Source: Acidimicrobiia bacterium | GTDB lineage: Bacteria; Actinomycetota; Acidimicrobiia; Spongiisociales; UBA5794 | NCBI GenBank assembly: GCA_029934555.1 | Contig: JAOZMA010000130.1 | Coordinates: 1-6,457 of the forward strand | Direction of reading: 5' to 3' | Length of the DNA stretch: 6,457 nucleotides | Shown: piece by piece, positions 1 through 5,495 of the stretch | Position numbering within the stretch: position 1 is the first letter of the stretch | Layout of the letters: each line of letters begins with the position of its first letter | Made by a program: the position numbers and the translations under genes | Notes under the pieces: model-generated | Seen by the model: only the letters and a program-made list of their open reading frames with translations | What the model was told of the DNA's origin: nothing | Database searches by the model: none

Positions 1-306
1 ACCGTCGCGTCCCTCCATGCGGAATGAGAAGCCATCGATTTCGGCGCCGTCGATGGTGTCGAGAACGAGCGCCGCTGTGGTGTCGTCCCCGCAGGCGAAG
101 TCCAGGTCGGTTGAGAAGCGCCCGGCGTTGCCGGCTCGGAACTTGCGCAGTGCCGTGCCGCCCTTCAGGACAACGTCGAGATCGAAGACACCCTCGCGAT
201 GCAACAACACCAAGATGTGATCTTGGGCGATGTCGAGTAGCGCCGGGTCTCTCCCTCCCGACCTCCCCTGGTAGTGGCGGGAGAGATAACCCTCGGTGAT
301 CCTCAT
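1..306 (-). CDS. abiEii: AbiEii-type nucleotidyltransferase toxin, 5' part only (runs off the left edge)
   Basis: Seen: an open frame begins at ATG 306-304 and continues for 102 codons to the first base of the window without a stop, so only the N-terminal third or so is present. It contains LKGGTALRKF (about residues 47-56) and RFSTDLDFA (residues 63-71). These are the glycine-rich motif and the S-x-D-x-D metal-binding motif of the nucleotidyltransferase fold in the AbiEii/AbiGii toxin family. Known: AbiEii is the toxin of type IV AbiE systems, a cytoplasmic NTP-transferase that halts growth and can give abortive phage infection; some relatives modify tRNA. The ATG overlaps the TGA of the upstream abiEi gene (ATGA), the usual coupled arrangement for this pair. 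Both metal-binding aspartates (D67, D69) are intact, so nothing visible suggests inactivation. The C-terminal half and its remaining motifs cannot be checked here. Confidence 0.9.
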   Translation of the reverse strand, partial: MRITEGYLSRHYQGRSGGRDPALLDIAQDHILVLLHREGVFDLDVVLKGGTALRKFRAGNAGRFSTDLDFACGDDTTAALVLDTIDGAEIDGFSFRMEGRDG

Positions 307-1109
307 CGGGTTGCCTTGATCGACCAGGAAGTCGGGAAGATGTGATCGGCGACCTCGAAACGACGTTCGTATCTCGACGGTCGATCTCTCGGCCCGAAAT
401 GGAACGGTCCTCTCCCCTCTGGTGCAGATGCGAACAGTTCATCGGCGACTCGGTCGGCGCCTCCCATGGCCAGCAGATAGCTCGTTCTCGCCCACCCGCT
501 GCGGGGCCAATCGGCGAGTTCGGACCGAAGAGCGTCGACCGATATCCGCTGAGTGGCGTCGGTAAGCCATTCGCTCACGTTCGGCCAGTCCCGGTACCGA
601 TCGGGTTTCGCTCCCATGAAGGCCAACAGTGTGTCCACCGACCAAACCGGGAGACCATCGACGTCGTCGGTCGAAGACGTCGGAGCCCACCTGACCACCC
701 TGAACCCGTCGAGCGACTTCGGGAGCTTCTCCCCCGGCAGCAGGCCGATCACGTGCGGTTCGGGTGACCGCGAAGCAAGGCCATGAATCCACGCAGCCGA
801 TTCCGCTGCGACCGCGACGGGGAGGGGTCGGGTCTCGAGACGCGCCCGCAGCTCAATGAATGGGTCGCCGCCACCAATGGCGCCGGCGCGAGCCCCCGGT
901 GCGAATTCCCACACACCGCTAGTCCGCAACGGCAACAGCCAGCCACGTTCCCGGAGGAGCCGCGCAGCAACAGACCCCGAGAACCCCGCCCCTGTCTCAG
1001 CAGCCAGAACCTCAAGCTTCTCCAGGGTGACGAGCACGGGTTGTTCAAGTTCGAGTGCTTCCAGAATCGGGGCAACCGATCGCGGCACGCTCCGTTGGGA
1101 TGGGGTCAT
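303..1109 (-). CDS. abiEi: AbiEi-type antitoxin / transcriptional repressor of a type IV TA system
   Basis: A 268-residue protein, within the normal size range of AbiEi antitoxins. The first 75 residues or so resemble the family's N-terminal winged-helix DNA-binding region, including RLLRERGWLLPLRTSGVWEF, which is typical of actinobacterial AbiEi proteins. The rest contains family-like stretches such as AAESAAWIHGL, LPVWSVDTLLAFM and YRDWPNVSEWL. Known: AbiEi counteracts AbiEii without forming a stable complex with it and represses its own operon by binding repeats in the promoter. The start is well fixed: an in-frame TGA lies 15 nt upstream (1127-1125) with no other start codon between. The ribosome site is weak (AAGAGAG about 8 nt upstream) and lies inside a repeat that may be the repressor's own operator. 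The stop overlaps the abiEii start by 4 nt. Identification rests on family resemblance plus the unmistakable AbiEii partner. Confidence 0.88.
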   Translation of the reverse strand: MTPSQRSVPRSVAPILEALELEQPVLVTLEKLEVLAAETGAGFSGSVAARLLRERGWLLPLRTSGVWEFAPGARAGAIGGGDPFIELRARLETRPLPVAVAAESAAWIHGLASRSPEPHVIGLLPGEKLPKSLDGFRVVRWAPTSSTDDVDGLPVWSVDTLLAFMGAKPDRYRDWPNVSEWLTDATQRISVDALRSELADWPRSGWARTSYLLAMGGADRVADELFASAPEGRGPFHFGPRDRPSRYERRFEVADHIFPTSWSIKATR

Positions 1110-1116
1110 TCCGACA

Positions 1117-1189
1117 CTCTCTTGTCACTACAGTATCACTCTAGTCCTATATCGGACAGCAAGGGGTCTCTCTTGACAGTCCCGACTGT
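1117..1189 (-). promoter_or_regulatory. Candidate abiE promoter/operator region with direct and inverted repeats
   Basis: Just upstream of abiEi, read on the minus strand, TGACAAGAGAG (1127-1117) and TGTCAAGAGAG (1178-1168) are near-identical 11-mers (10 of 11) whose starts are 51 bp apart, roughly five helical turns. The proximal copy covers the abiEi ribosome site. Two inverted repeats lie in the same stretch: ACAGTC-CC-GACTGT (1176-1189) and GTCC-N6-GGAC (1144-1157). Known AbiEi proteins bind repeats in their own promoter, so this is the natural place for autoregulation. Core promoter elements are poor: TTGCTG (1162-1157) and GATACT (1137-1132) are the best pair but are 19 bp apart. The repeats are seen; their function is inferred. 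Confidence 0.45.
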
Positions 1190-1211
1190 TGATCGTCAGG
1201 CCAAAGGGTCA

Positions 1212-1224
1212 GGTCCATGGGACC
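1212..1224. repeat. Short perfect inverted repeat GGTCC-ATG-GGACC
   Basis: Five-base arms surround a 3-base centre in the non-coding junction between the stress-protein gene and abiEi. It could form a short stem in RNA transcribed from either strand, or be a protein-binding dyad. No T run follows on the minus strand, so it is not a convincing terminator alone. Such a short repeat can also occur by chance in GC-rich DNA. Confidence 0.3.
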
Positions 1225-1243
1225 ACAAGACGCGTTTGGGTTG

Positions 1244-1261
1244 AACCTGGGGACCCTGGTT
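1244..1261 (-). terminator. Possible weak stem-loop at the end of the stress-protein gene / oxidoreductase operon
   Basis: On the minus strand AACCAGGGTCCCCAGGTT can fold: AACC pairs with GGTT, then an A/A mismatch, then GG(G) pairs with (C)CC around a small loop. It starts inside the TAA stop (1262-1260) that ends the frame-restored stress-protein gene, the expected place for transcript-end processing. There is no U tract downstream, so it is not a classic intrinsic terminator. A second dyad lies about 20 bp further on (1224-1212). Position is the main support. Confidence 0.25.
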
Positions 1262-1358
1262 AGGTTGCAGCGGCGGTACCGACCTTCCGGCGGCGCCACG
1301 CCACGACGGCTCCGTCGAATGCGCCGGTGATTCCGCCTGCCGCCAGGATCCCGCCTAC
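1260..1358 (-). pseudogene. Out-of-frame 3' end of the glycine-zipper stress-protein gene
   Basis: Immediately after the early TAG (1357-1355) of the small gene upstream, a different minus-strand frame reads VGGILAAGGITGAFDGAV, followed by a basic stretch (AWRRRK), and ends at TAA 1262-1260. VGGILAAGG is the normal continuation of GILG in this protein family. The two frames join if one G is restored to the G run at 1361-1358 (four G on the minus strand, five expected). The repaired product would be 120 residues. The cause may be a real single-base deletion, a sequencing or assembly indel in a homopolymer, or, less likely, frameshifting during expression. The protein-like reading in the second frame is seen; the mechanism is not. 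Confidence 0.72.
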
Positions 1359-1621
1359 CCCAGAATCCCCACCCCGGGAACCGTGAAAGCCATGATCGTC
1401 ATGCCTGCGACCGCCCCGATAGGTGCACCGATGGCGATCCCCTTCTCGAGGCCGTGGGTCACCTCGGCGTCTGCGTCCGTCTCGAACATGTAGCTGTCCG
1501 AGTGATACACCGCTACCCCCAGGTGCTCCTCGGAGAGACCCAGCGCCCGCAGGTCCTCTACCGCCGACCCGGCAGTGGCAGGATCATCAAAGATGGCACC
1601 CAGGTGCTGTTCAATGCTCAT
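1355..1621 (-). CDS. Glycine-zipper general-stress-like protein, ends early by apparent frameshift
   Basis: An 88-residue frame. Residues 1-55 or so form a small alpha/beta domain (LGAIFDDPATAGSAVEDL, then LGLSEEHLGVAV). They lead into a hydrophobic glycine-rich segment from about residue 57 (HGLEKGIAIGAPIGAVAG, then VPGVGILG) with the G-x3-G spacing of glycine zippers in bacterial general stress proteins. The role is not established; such segments usually insert into or associate with membranes. The normal family protein continues past GILG, and that continuation lies in another frame to position 1260, so this product is probably truncated. The ATG lies 35 nt after the molybdopterin-subunit stop, so the gene may share that transcript. 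The ribosome site is poor: GGAGAGGAG sits too far upstream and AAGG too close. The start is chosen by resemblance to the family N-terminus. Confidence 0.7.
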   Translation of the reverse strand: MSIEQHLGAIFDDPATAGSAVEDLRALGLSEEHLGVAVYHSDSYMFETDADAEVTHGLEKGIAIGAPIGAVAGMTIMAFTVPGVGILG

Positions 1622-1656
1622 GGCCTTGCTCGTCCGCTCCTCTCCAACGGCCCTTG

Positions 1657-3987
1657 CTACCCGTTCTGTTGGATTCCTTCGAGGGCATCCAACACCCGCT
1701 CGGGCGTGAACGGCGTCGTACGAAGCCGGACTCCGACCGCGTCGTAGATGGCGTTGGCGATCGTGGGCATGGGAGCGTTGATTCCGATCTCGGCGATCGA
1801 CTTGGCACCCATCGGACCGGTGGGTTCGTATGAGTCGACGAGGATCGCCTGGATCCGAGGCAGATCGGGTGCCGCCGGGATCTTGTAGTCGAAGAACGTC
1901 GGATTGCGCACCCGCCCATGGTCGCTGATGAGCATCTCCTCGGTGAGCGCGTATCCAATGCCGTTGGCGACGGCCCCTTCGACTTGGCCTTCGGCGGCCG
2001 CGGGGTTGATCGGCACGCCGCAGTCGGCCACCGCGACATATTCGATGATCTTCACTTGTCCCGTCTCGGTGTCGACGGCGACTTCGGCGAAGCTGGCAAG
2101 GAACGGCGGTGGCGACTCTGCCCCGACGTACGACGCCGTCGCCCCTATCTGGACCTGGTCGGTCGCATACAGGGCACGAAGTCCGACATCTTCCAATGTG
2201 ACGCTCTCACCCGTCGCGACAGTGACACGCTCGGATCCGATCCGGAGACTTGCGGCCTCCTCGTCGAGCATCGCCGATGCCACTTCGAGGATCTGGTCCC
2301 GGACCTGTTCTGCAGCGAGCCGGACGGCGTTGCCCGACACGTACGTTGTCGACGAAGCGTAGGCACCGGTGTCGAAGGGCGTCATGTCCGTGTCGGAGGA
2401 GTACACGACGATCTTCACGAGCGGCACGCCGAGCACCTCTGCCGCGATCTGGCCCAGGATCGTGTCCGACCCGGTCCCGAGATCGGTCGCTCCGATCAGG
2501 AGATTGAACGAACCGTCGTCATTCATCTTGATGGTCGCAGCCGCCATGTCGACGTCTGCGATGCCCGATCCCTGCATGTGGATAGACATCCCGACCCCGT
2601 GCGCCCACGACCCGTCGCGCCGACGAGCCCCGCGCTTGGCATCCCAGCCGATCCGCTCCGCCCCGATATCGATGCACTGCTCGAGTTCGCAGCTCTTGAC
2701 GGTCTGCTCGACGCCCGCCTTGCCCTCACCGATCGCTTCGAAGATGGGCGACGTCTCCCCCACCTGGATGTGGTTGCGGCGTCGCAACTCCACCGGGTCC
2801 ATGCCGAGTTCTCCGGCCAGTTCATCCATGGCGGTCTCGAGAGCGAAGTACCCCTGGGTGGCGCCGTAGCCGCGGTACGCACCCCCGACCGGCATGTTCG
2901 TGTACACGGTCTTGCCGTCGAAGCGCACGTTCGGCGCCTTGTTGTACAGCGGCAGCGTCTTGGATCCAACGTTCGACATCACCGTCAGGGCGTGACTGCC
3001 GTAGGCGCCGGTGTTGGAGATCACCTCCATGTCGACCGAGTGAAGGACTCCGTCGTCTCCTGCACCCAGCTTCACCCGGACACGCATGGGATGTCGCGTC
3101 CGAGAGGCGTAGAACTCCTCCGGTCGCGACAGGACCGCTAACGAAGGACGTCCCGTGCGCATCGTCACCAATCCGACGACGTCCTCAAGAAGGATCTCCT
3201 GTTTCACGCCGAAGCCGCCGCCGATCCGCGGTTTGATCACTCGCACCCGGTAGAGCGGCAGATCGAGGACCATCGAGACGATGCGGCGGGCATGGAACGG
3301 CACCTGGGTACTGCTGACGAGCACGAGGCGGCCGTCGTTGTCGAGGTATCCCTGCACGACGTGTGGTTCGATCGGGGCATGTTGGGCGTACTGGGTCTCG
3401 CACACGGTCTCGACGACGGTGGCGGACCCTGCGAACCCTGCCTCGATGTCTCCGACATCGACTTTGACCACGGAAACCGTGTTGCGGGCTGCATCGTGAA
3501 TGCCGGTTGCGTCATCCTCATCGTGGATCACCGGGGCACCAACGGCAAGGGCTGCGTCGATACTGAGAACGGCAGGAAGCATCTCGTAGCGAACGTCGAT
3601 GAGCCGCACCGCTGCGCGAGCGATCTCGAGTGTCTCGGCCGCCACCGCCGCCACCCGATCCCCAACGAAACGGACCCTGCTGTCGAACATGCGGGCGTCG
3701 TATGGGGACGGTTCCGGGTATCCCTGACCGGCGGTCGTGTAGCGCCGCGTGGGCGTGTTCTCGTGGGTGAGAATGAGAACGACGCCGGGTAGTGCCTCGG
3801 CCCGTGATGTGTCGATCTCGACGATGCGGGCGTGGGGGTGCGGACTGGTGAGGAACGCGATGTGGAGCGAACCGGCAATGTCGCTGTCCTCGACGAAGAC
3901 CGGCTTCCCCGTCACGAGGGCGTAGGCGTCGACCTTGGTCTCGCTGTGTCCGACCACTTCGAAGCGTGGAAGGGTTCGATCAGGCAT
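1657..3987 (-). CDS. Molybdopterin-binding catalytic subunit of a xanthine dehydrogenase-family molybdenum hydroxylase
   Basis: This 776-residue protein matches the usual length (750-800) of the large subunit of three-subunit Mo hydroxylases. Domains: an N-terminal alpha/beta hammerhead (roughly 18-125), then two Mo-cofactor-binding domains (roughly 140-375 and 390-700). Visible motifs: QHAPIEPH (202-209), IGGGFGVK (255-262), AYRGYGATQG (370-379), ATDLGTGSDT followed by GQIAAE (about 498-516), YASSTTYVSGNAV, and GAKSIAEIG (727-735) with E733 as the predicted catalytic base. Function: hydroxylation of a heterocycle or aldehyde, probably with a molybdopterin-cytosine-dinucleotide cofactor, in the cytoplasm. 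The active-site loop is AYRGYG, as in xanthine/nicotinate/acyl-CoA-type enzymes, not the AYRCSFR of form I CO dehydrogenase, so the substrate is unknown. The ATG follows GGGAGAG at about 5 nt and overlaps the preceding iron-sulfur gene by 8 nt. The frame is open further upstream, but that stretch lies inside the iron-sulfur gene. Confidence 0.95.
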   Translation of the reverse strand: MPDRTLPRFEVVGHSETKVDAYALVTGKPVFVEDSDIAGSLHIAFLTSPHPHARIVEIDTSRAEALPGVVLILTHENTPTRRYTTAGQGYPEPSPYDARMFDSRVRFVGDRVAAVAAETLEIARAAVRLIDVRYEMLPAVLSIDAALAVGAPVIHDEDDATGIHDAARNTVSVVKVDVGDIEAGFAGSATVVETVCETQYAQHAPIEPHVVQGYLDNDGRLVLVSSTQVPFHARRIVSMVLDLPLYRVRVIKPRIGGGFGVKQEILLEDVVGLVTMRTGRPSLAVLSRPEEFYASRTRHPMRVRVKLGAGDDGVLHSVDMEVISNTGAYGSHALTVMSNVGSKTLPLYNKAPNVRFDGKTVYTNMPVGGAYRGYGATQGYFALETAMDELAGELGMDPVELRRRNHIQVGETSPIFEAIGEGKAGVEQTVKSCELEQCIDIGAERIGWDAKRGARRRDGSWAHGVGMSIHMQGSGIADVDMAAATIKMNDDGSFNLLIGATDLGTGSDTILGQIAAEVLGVPLVKIVVYSSDTDMTPFDTGAYASSTTYVSGNAVRLAAEQVRDQILEVASAMLDEEAASLRIGSERVTVATGESVTLEDVGLRALYATDQVQIGATASYVGAESPPPFLASFAEVAVDTETGQVKIIEYVAVADCGVPINPAAAEGQVEGAVANGIGYALTEEMLISDHGRVRNPTFFDYKIPAAPDLPRIQAILVDSYEPTGPMGAKSIAEIGINAPMPTIANAIYDAVGVRLRTTPFTPERVLDALEGIQQNG

Positions 3988-4459
3988 CAGTCTCTCCCGC
4001 CTGCAGCCGGGCGGTCGCCAGGATGGCATCCACCTGCTTGACGTATCCGGTGCACCGGCAGAGGTTCCCGCCCAGCGCTTCTTTGACCTCATCCTCGGTG
4101 GGGTCAGGATTGTGGGACAACAGATCGATTCCGGACACGAGGATGCCCGGGGTGCAGAATCCGCACTGCACCGCTCCTGCATCGACCATCGCCTGTTGCA
4201 TCGGATGGAGGTGCCCGTCGTGTTCGAGGCCCTCAACGGTGTCGACGTCCTTGCCGTCGGCGGCGACGGCCAACACCATGCACGAGTTCACGGCGCTCCC
4301 GTCCAGAAGCACGGCGCAGGCTCCACAGTCGCCGGTGTCGCATCCGAGCTTGACGCTCTTCATCCCCTCCCGGCGCAGTACTTCGAGGAGGGTCTCTCCG
4401 AGTTCGGTCTCGACCGAGCGTTGAATCCCGTTGATCGTGAGAGCGATCGTCGGTTTCAT
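3980..4459 (-). CDS. [2Fe-2S] iron-sulfur subunit of the molybdenum hydroxylase
   Basis: A 159-residue protein, the standard length for the small subunit (CoxS/XdhC-type iron-sulfur protein). The N-terminal plant-type ferredoxin domain has the C-x4-C-x2-C-x11-C pattern at C40, C45, C48 and C60. The C-terminal all-helical domain carries the second cluster with C99, C102, C134 and C136 (QCGFCTPG and NLCRCTGY). All eight cysteines are present, so both clusters should assemble. It relays electrons from the Mo centre to FAD. The ATG overlaps the TGA of the FAD-subunit gene (ATGA), and GAGGGGG with a 7-nt gap precedes it, a good ribosome site. Longer in-frame starts exist upstream (to 4501) but would extend the protein into the FAD-subunit gene and precede the normal family N-terminus. 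The 3' end overlaps the Mo-subunit start by 8 nt. Confidence 0.96.
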   Translation of the reverse strand: MKPTIALTINGIQRSVETELGETLLEVLRREGMKSVKLGCDTGDCGACAVLLDGSAVNSCMVLAVAADGKDVDTVEGLEHDGHLHPMQQAMVDAGAVQCGFCTPGILVSGIDLLSHNPDPTEDEVKEALGGNLCRCTGYVKQVDAILATARLQAGETDA

Positions 4460-5313
4460 GATGTCACCCCCTCGAGCCGGCGTTTCGCATCCTCGAGGCA
4501 ACGGGTGACCCCCACCGAGACGAGCCGTGTTCGATATGCGGCCGTGGCGCGCAGGTCGTCACCGGTCGGCACTTCGTCGGCAGCGGCTCGAGCGGCGGTG
4601 GCGATGGCGGCCGCAGAGAGATCTGTGCCCACGAGAGCGGCCTCAGCAGACGGTACCGCCGCAGCAAGGCGCGGGGTCGCACCGACGAAGACCCTGGCCC
4701 GGATGCACCCGCTCTCCTCGGTCTGGATCAGCGCAGCGCAGTTGAGGGTGGCAATGTCGACGGCCGACCGGGTGAACTTCCAGAACGCGGCAGCAGTTCC
4801 GACGGGTTGAGAAGGAAGAACTATCTCGGTGAGGATCGCACCCGTCAGGTGCGCGGCCTCGGCGTAGAGATCGTCGATCGGTCCCGACCGTACATCACCG
4901 TCGAAGAGCGTGACCGACGCCCCCAGTGCTCGAAACAGCGGGATAACGTCCGACCACGGCTGTTTGCGTACAAGGTTTCCACCGACGGTCGCCACGTTGC
5001 GCAGCAACGGCGAACCCACCCGTCGCAACATCTCAACGACGACTCCGTCGAGGTATCCAGTGGCGGCCGGGTGCTCGAGGAGTTCGGTGAACGTCGTCAT
5101 CGCCCCGATCGCGACGGCCCCATCCCGTTCTTCGACGTAGGCGAGGTTCAGACCTCCGAGGTCAACGAGTCCGGTGATCTCGTCCGATCCGGAGAGGACC
5201 AGATCAGTGCCGGCCGCCATAAGCCGCGTACCGCGACCACCTTCACTCAGGAGTTCGACCGCGGATTCGAGATCGATCGGTCGGGCATACGATCGGAGAT
5301 GCGTCAACTGCAC
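4456..5313 (-). CDS. FAD-binding subunit of the molybdenum hydroxylase, GTG start
   Basis: A 285-residue protein, typical of the medium subunit (CoxM/XdhB type). The N-terminal half is the PCMH-type FAD domain with AAGTDLVLS (33-41; most relatives have AGGTDL) and ATVGGNL (108-114), which contact the FAD phosphates. The C-terminal part (about 178-285) fits the CO-dehydrogenase flavoprotein C-terminal domain. It takes electrons from the iron-sulfur subunit and passes them to an acceptor that the sequence does not reveal. I chose GTG 5313-5311 because the product then begins QLTHLRSYARPIDLESAVEL after the initiator, as family members do, and a strong GAGGAGG lies 4 nt upstream. The same frame is open to an ATG at 5490, but the added 59 residues are low-complexity and look like read-through of the control region. 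First gene of the operon; it overlaps the iron-sulfur gene as ATGA. Confidence 0.93.
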   Translation of the reverse strand: MQLTHLRSYARPIDLESAVELLSEGGRGTRLMAAGTDLVLSGSDEITGLVDLGGLNLAYVEERDGAVAIGAMTTFTELLEHPAATGYLDGVVVEMLRRVGSPLLRNVATVGGNLVRKQPWSDVIPLFRALGASVTLFDGDVRSGPIDDLYAEAAHLTGAILTEIVLPSQPVGTAAAFWKFTRSAVDIATLNCAALIQTEESGCIRARVFVGATPRLAAAVPSAEAALVGTDLSAAAIATAARAAADEVPTGDDLRATAAYRTRLVSVGVTRCLEDAKRRLEGVTS

Positions 5314-5317
5314 AGCG

Positions 5318-5324
5318 CCTCCTC
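5318..5324 (-). promoter_or_regulatory. Ribosome binding site GAGGAGG deciding the GTG start of the FAD subunit
   Basis: GAGGAGG lies 4 nt before GTG 5313-5311 on the minus strand. It closely matches the anti-Shine-Dalgarno complement, and no comparable site precedes the longer ATG candidates further upstream. It is the main reason to annotate a 285-residue product. Confidence 0.75.
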
Positions 5325-5388
5325 GCGTCGGGTGCGGGTGACTACTATCACCCATCCTATCCACCGCAATCCGTCGCGTATCCGCGGG

Positions 5389-5406
5389 TCGGATCCTCGG
5401 ATCCGA
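5389..5406. promoter_or_regulatory. Perfect inverted repeat TCGGATCC-TC-GGATCCGA, candidate operator of the oxidoreductase operon
   Basis: Eight-base arms with a 2-base centre, 76 bp upstream of the GTG that opens the Mo-hydroxylase operon, inside the 182-bp gap after the metallo-hydrolase gene. The 10-bp spacing of half-sites suits a dimeric repressor or activator bound on one DNA face. The centre is too short for a good RNA hairpin unless the inner pair opens, and no T run follows, so an operator is likelier than a terminator. The rest of the gap (5314-5495) holds the FAD-gene ribosome site. Promoter elements are only weak (TTGCGG, TAGGAT and GATAGT between 5373 and 5340). No regulator gene lies in the window to pair with it. 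Confidence 0.45.
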
Positions 5407-5495
5407 ACGCGACTCGCCGGCATGCCAACCCGATCGACGTTGCGCAGAAACGGGTCGACAGGAGCCGTACCAACGACGAACAAGGCGCAATCGCT

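Noticed and set aside
1173..1178. Consensus-like TTGACA (-35) on the plus strand
   Set aside because: No -10 element lies 16-18 bp downstream and no plus-strand gene follows; it is part of the abiE repeat.
783..1244. Plus-strand open frames opposite abiEi and its promoter
   Set aside because: They overlap the certain abiEi gene antisense, with Pro/Arg/Ser-rich nonsense-like translation.
1918..3141. Long plus-strand open frame (about 400 codons) opposite the Mo-subunit gene
   Set aside because: It is antisense to a clear, motif-rich gene. Its translation is rich in Arg, His and Asp with no recognisable domain, as expected of a GC-rich shadow frame.
3988..4236. N-terminal extension of the Mo subunit up to an ATG at 4236
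   Set aside because: The extra residues come from reading the iron-sulfur gene in another frame. The ATG at 3987 has a good ribosome site and gives the family N-terminus.
3935..4810. Plus-strand open frame opposite the iron-sulfur and FAD genes
   Set aside because: It spans the boundary of two certain minus-strand genes, has low-complexity Ala/Arg-rich sequence and shows no family resemblance.
1657..5313. Annotation of the three-gene operon as aerobic CO dehydrogenase (coxMSL)
   Set aside because: Gene order fits, but the Mo subunit has AYRGYG instead of the form I AYRCSFR loop; only superfamily-level naming is supported.
5314..5490. Longer FAD subunit starting at an ATG at 5490
   Set aside because: The extension is Arg/Ser-rich, covers the putative operator and lacks a ribosome site comparable to GAGGAGG before the GTG.
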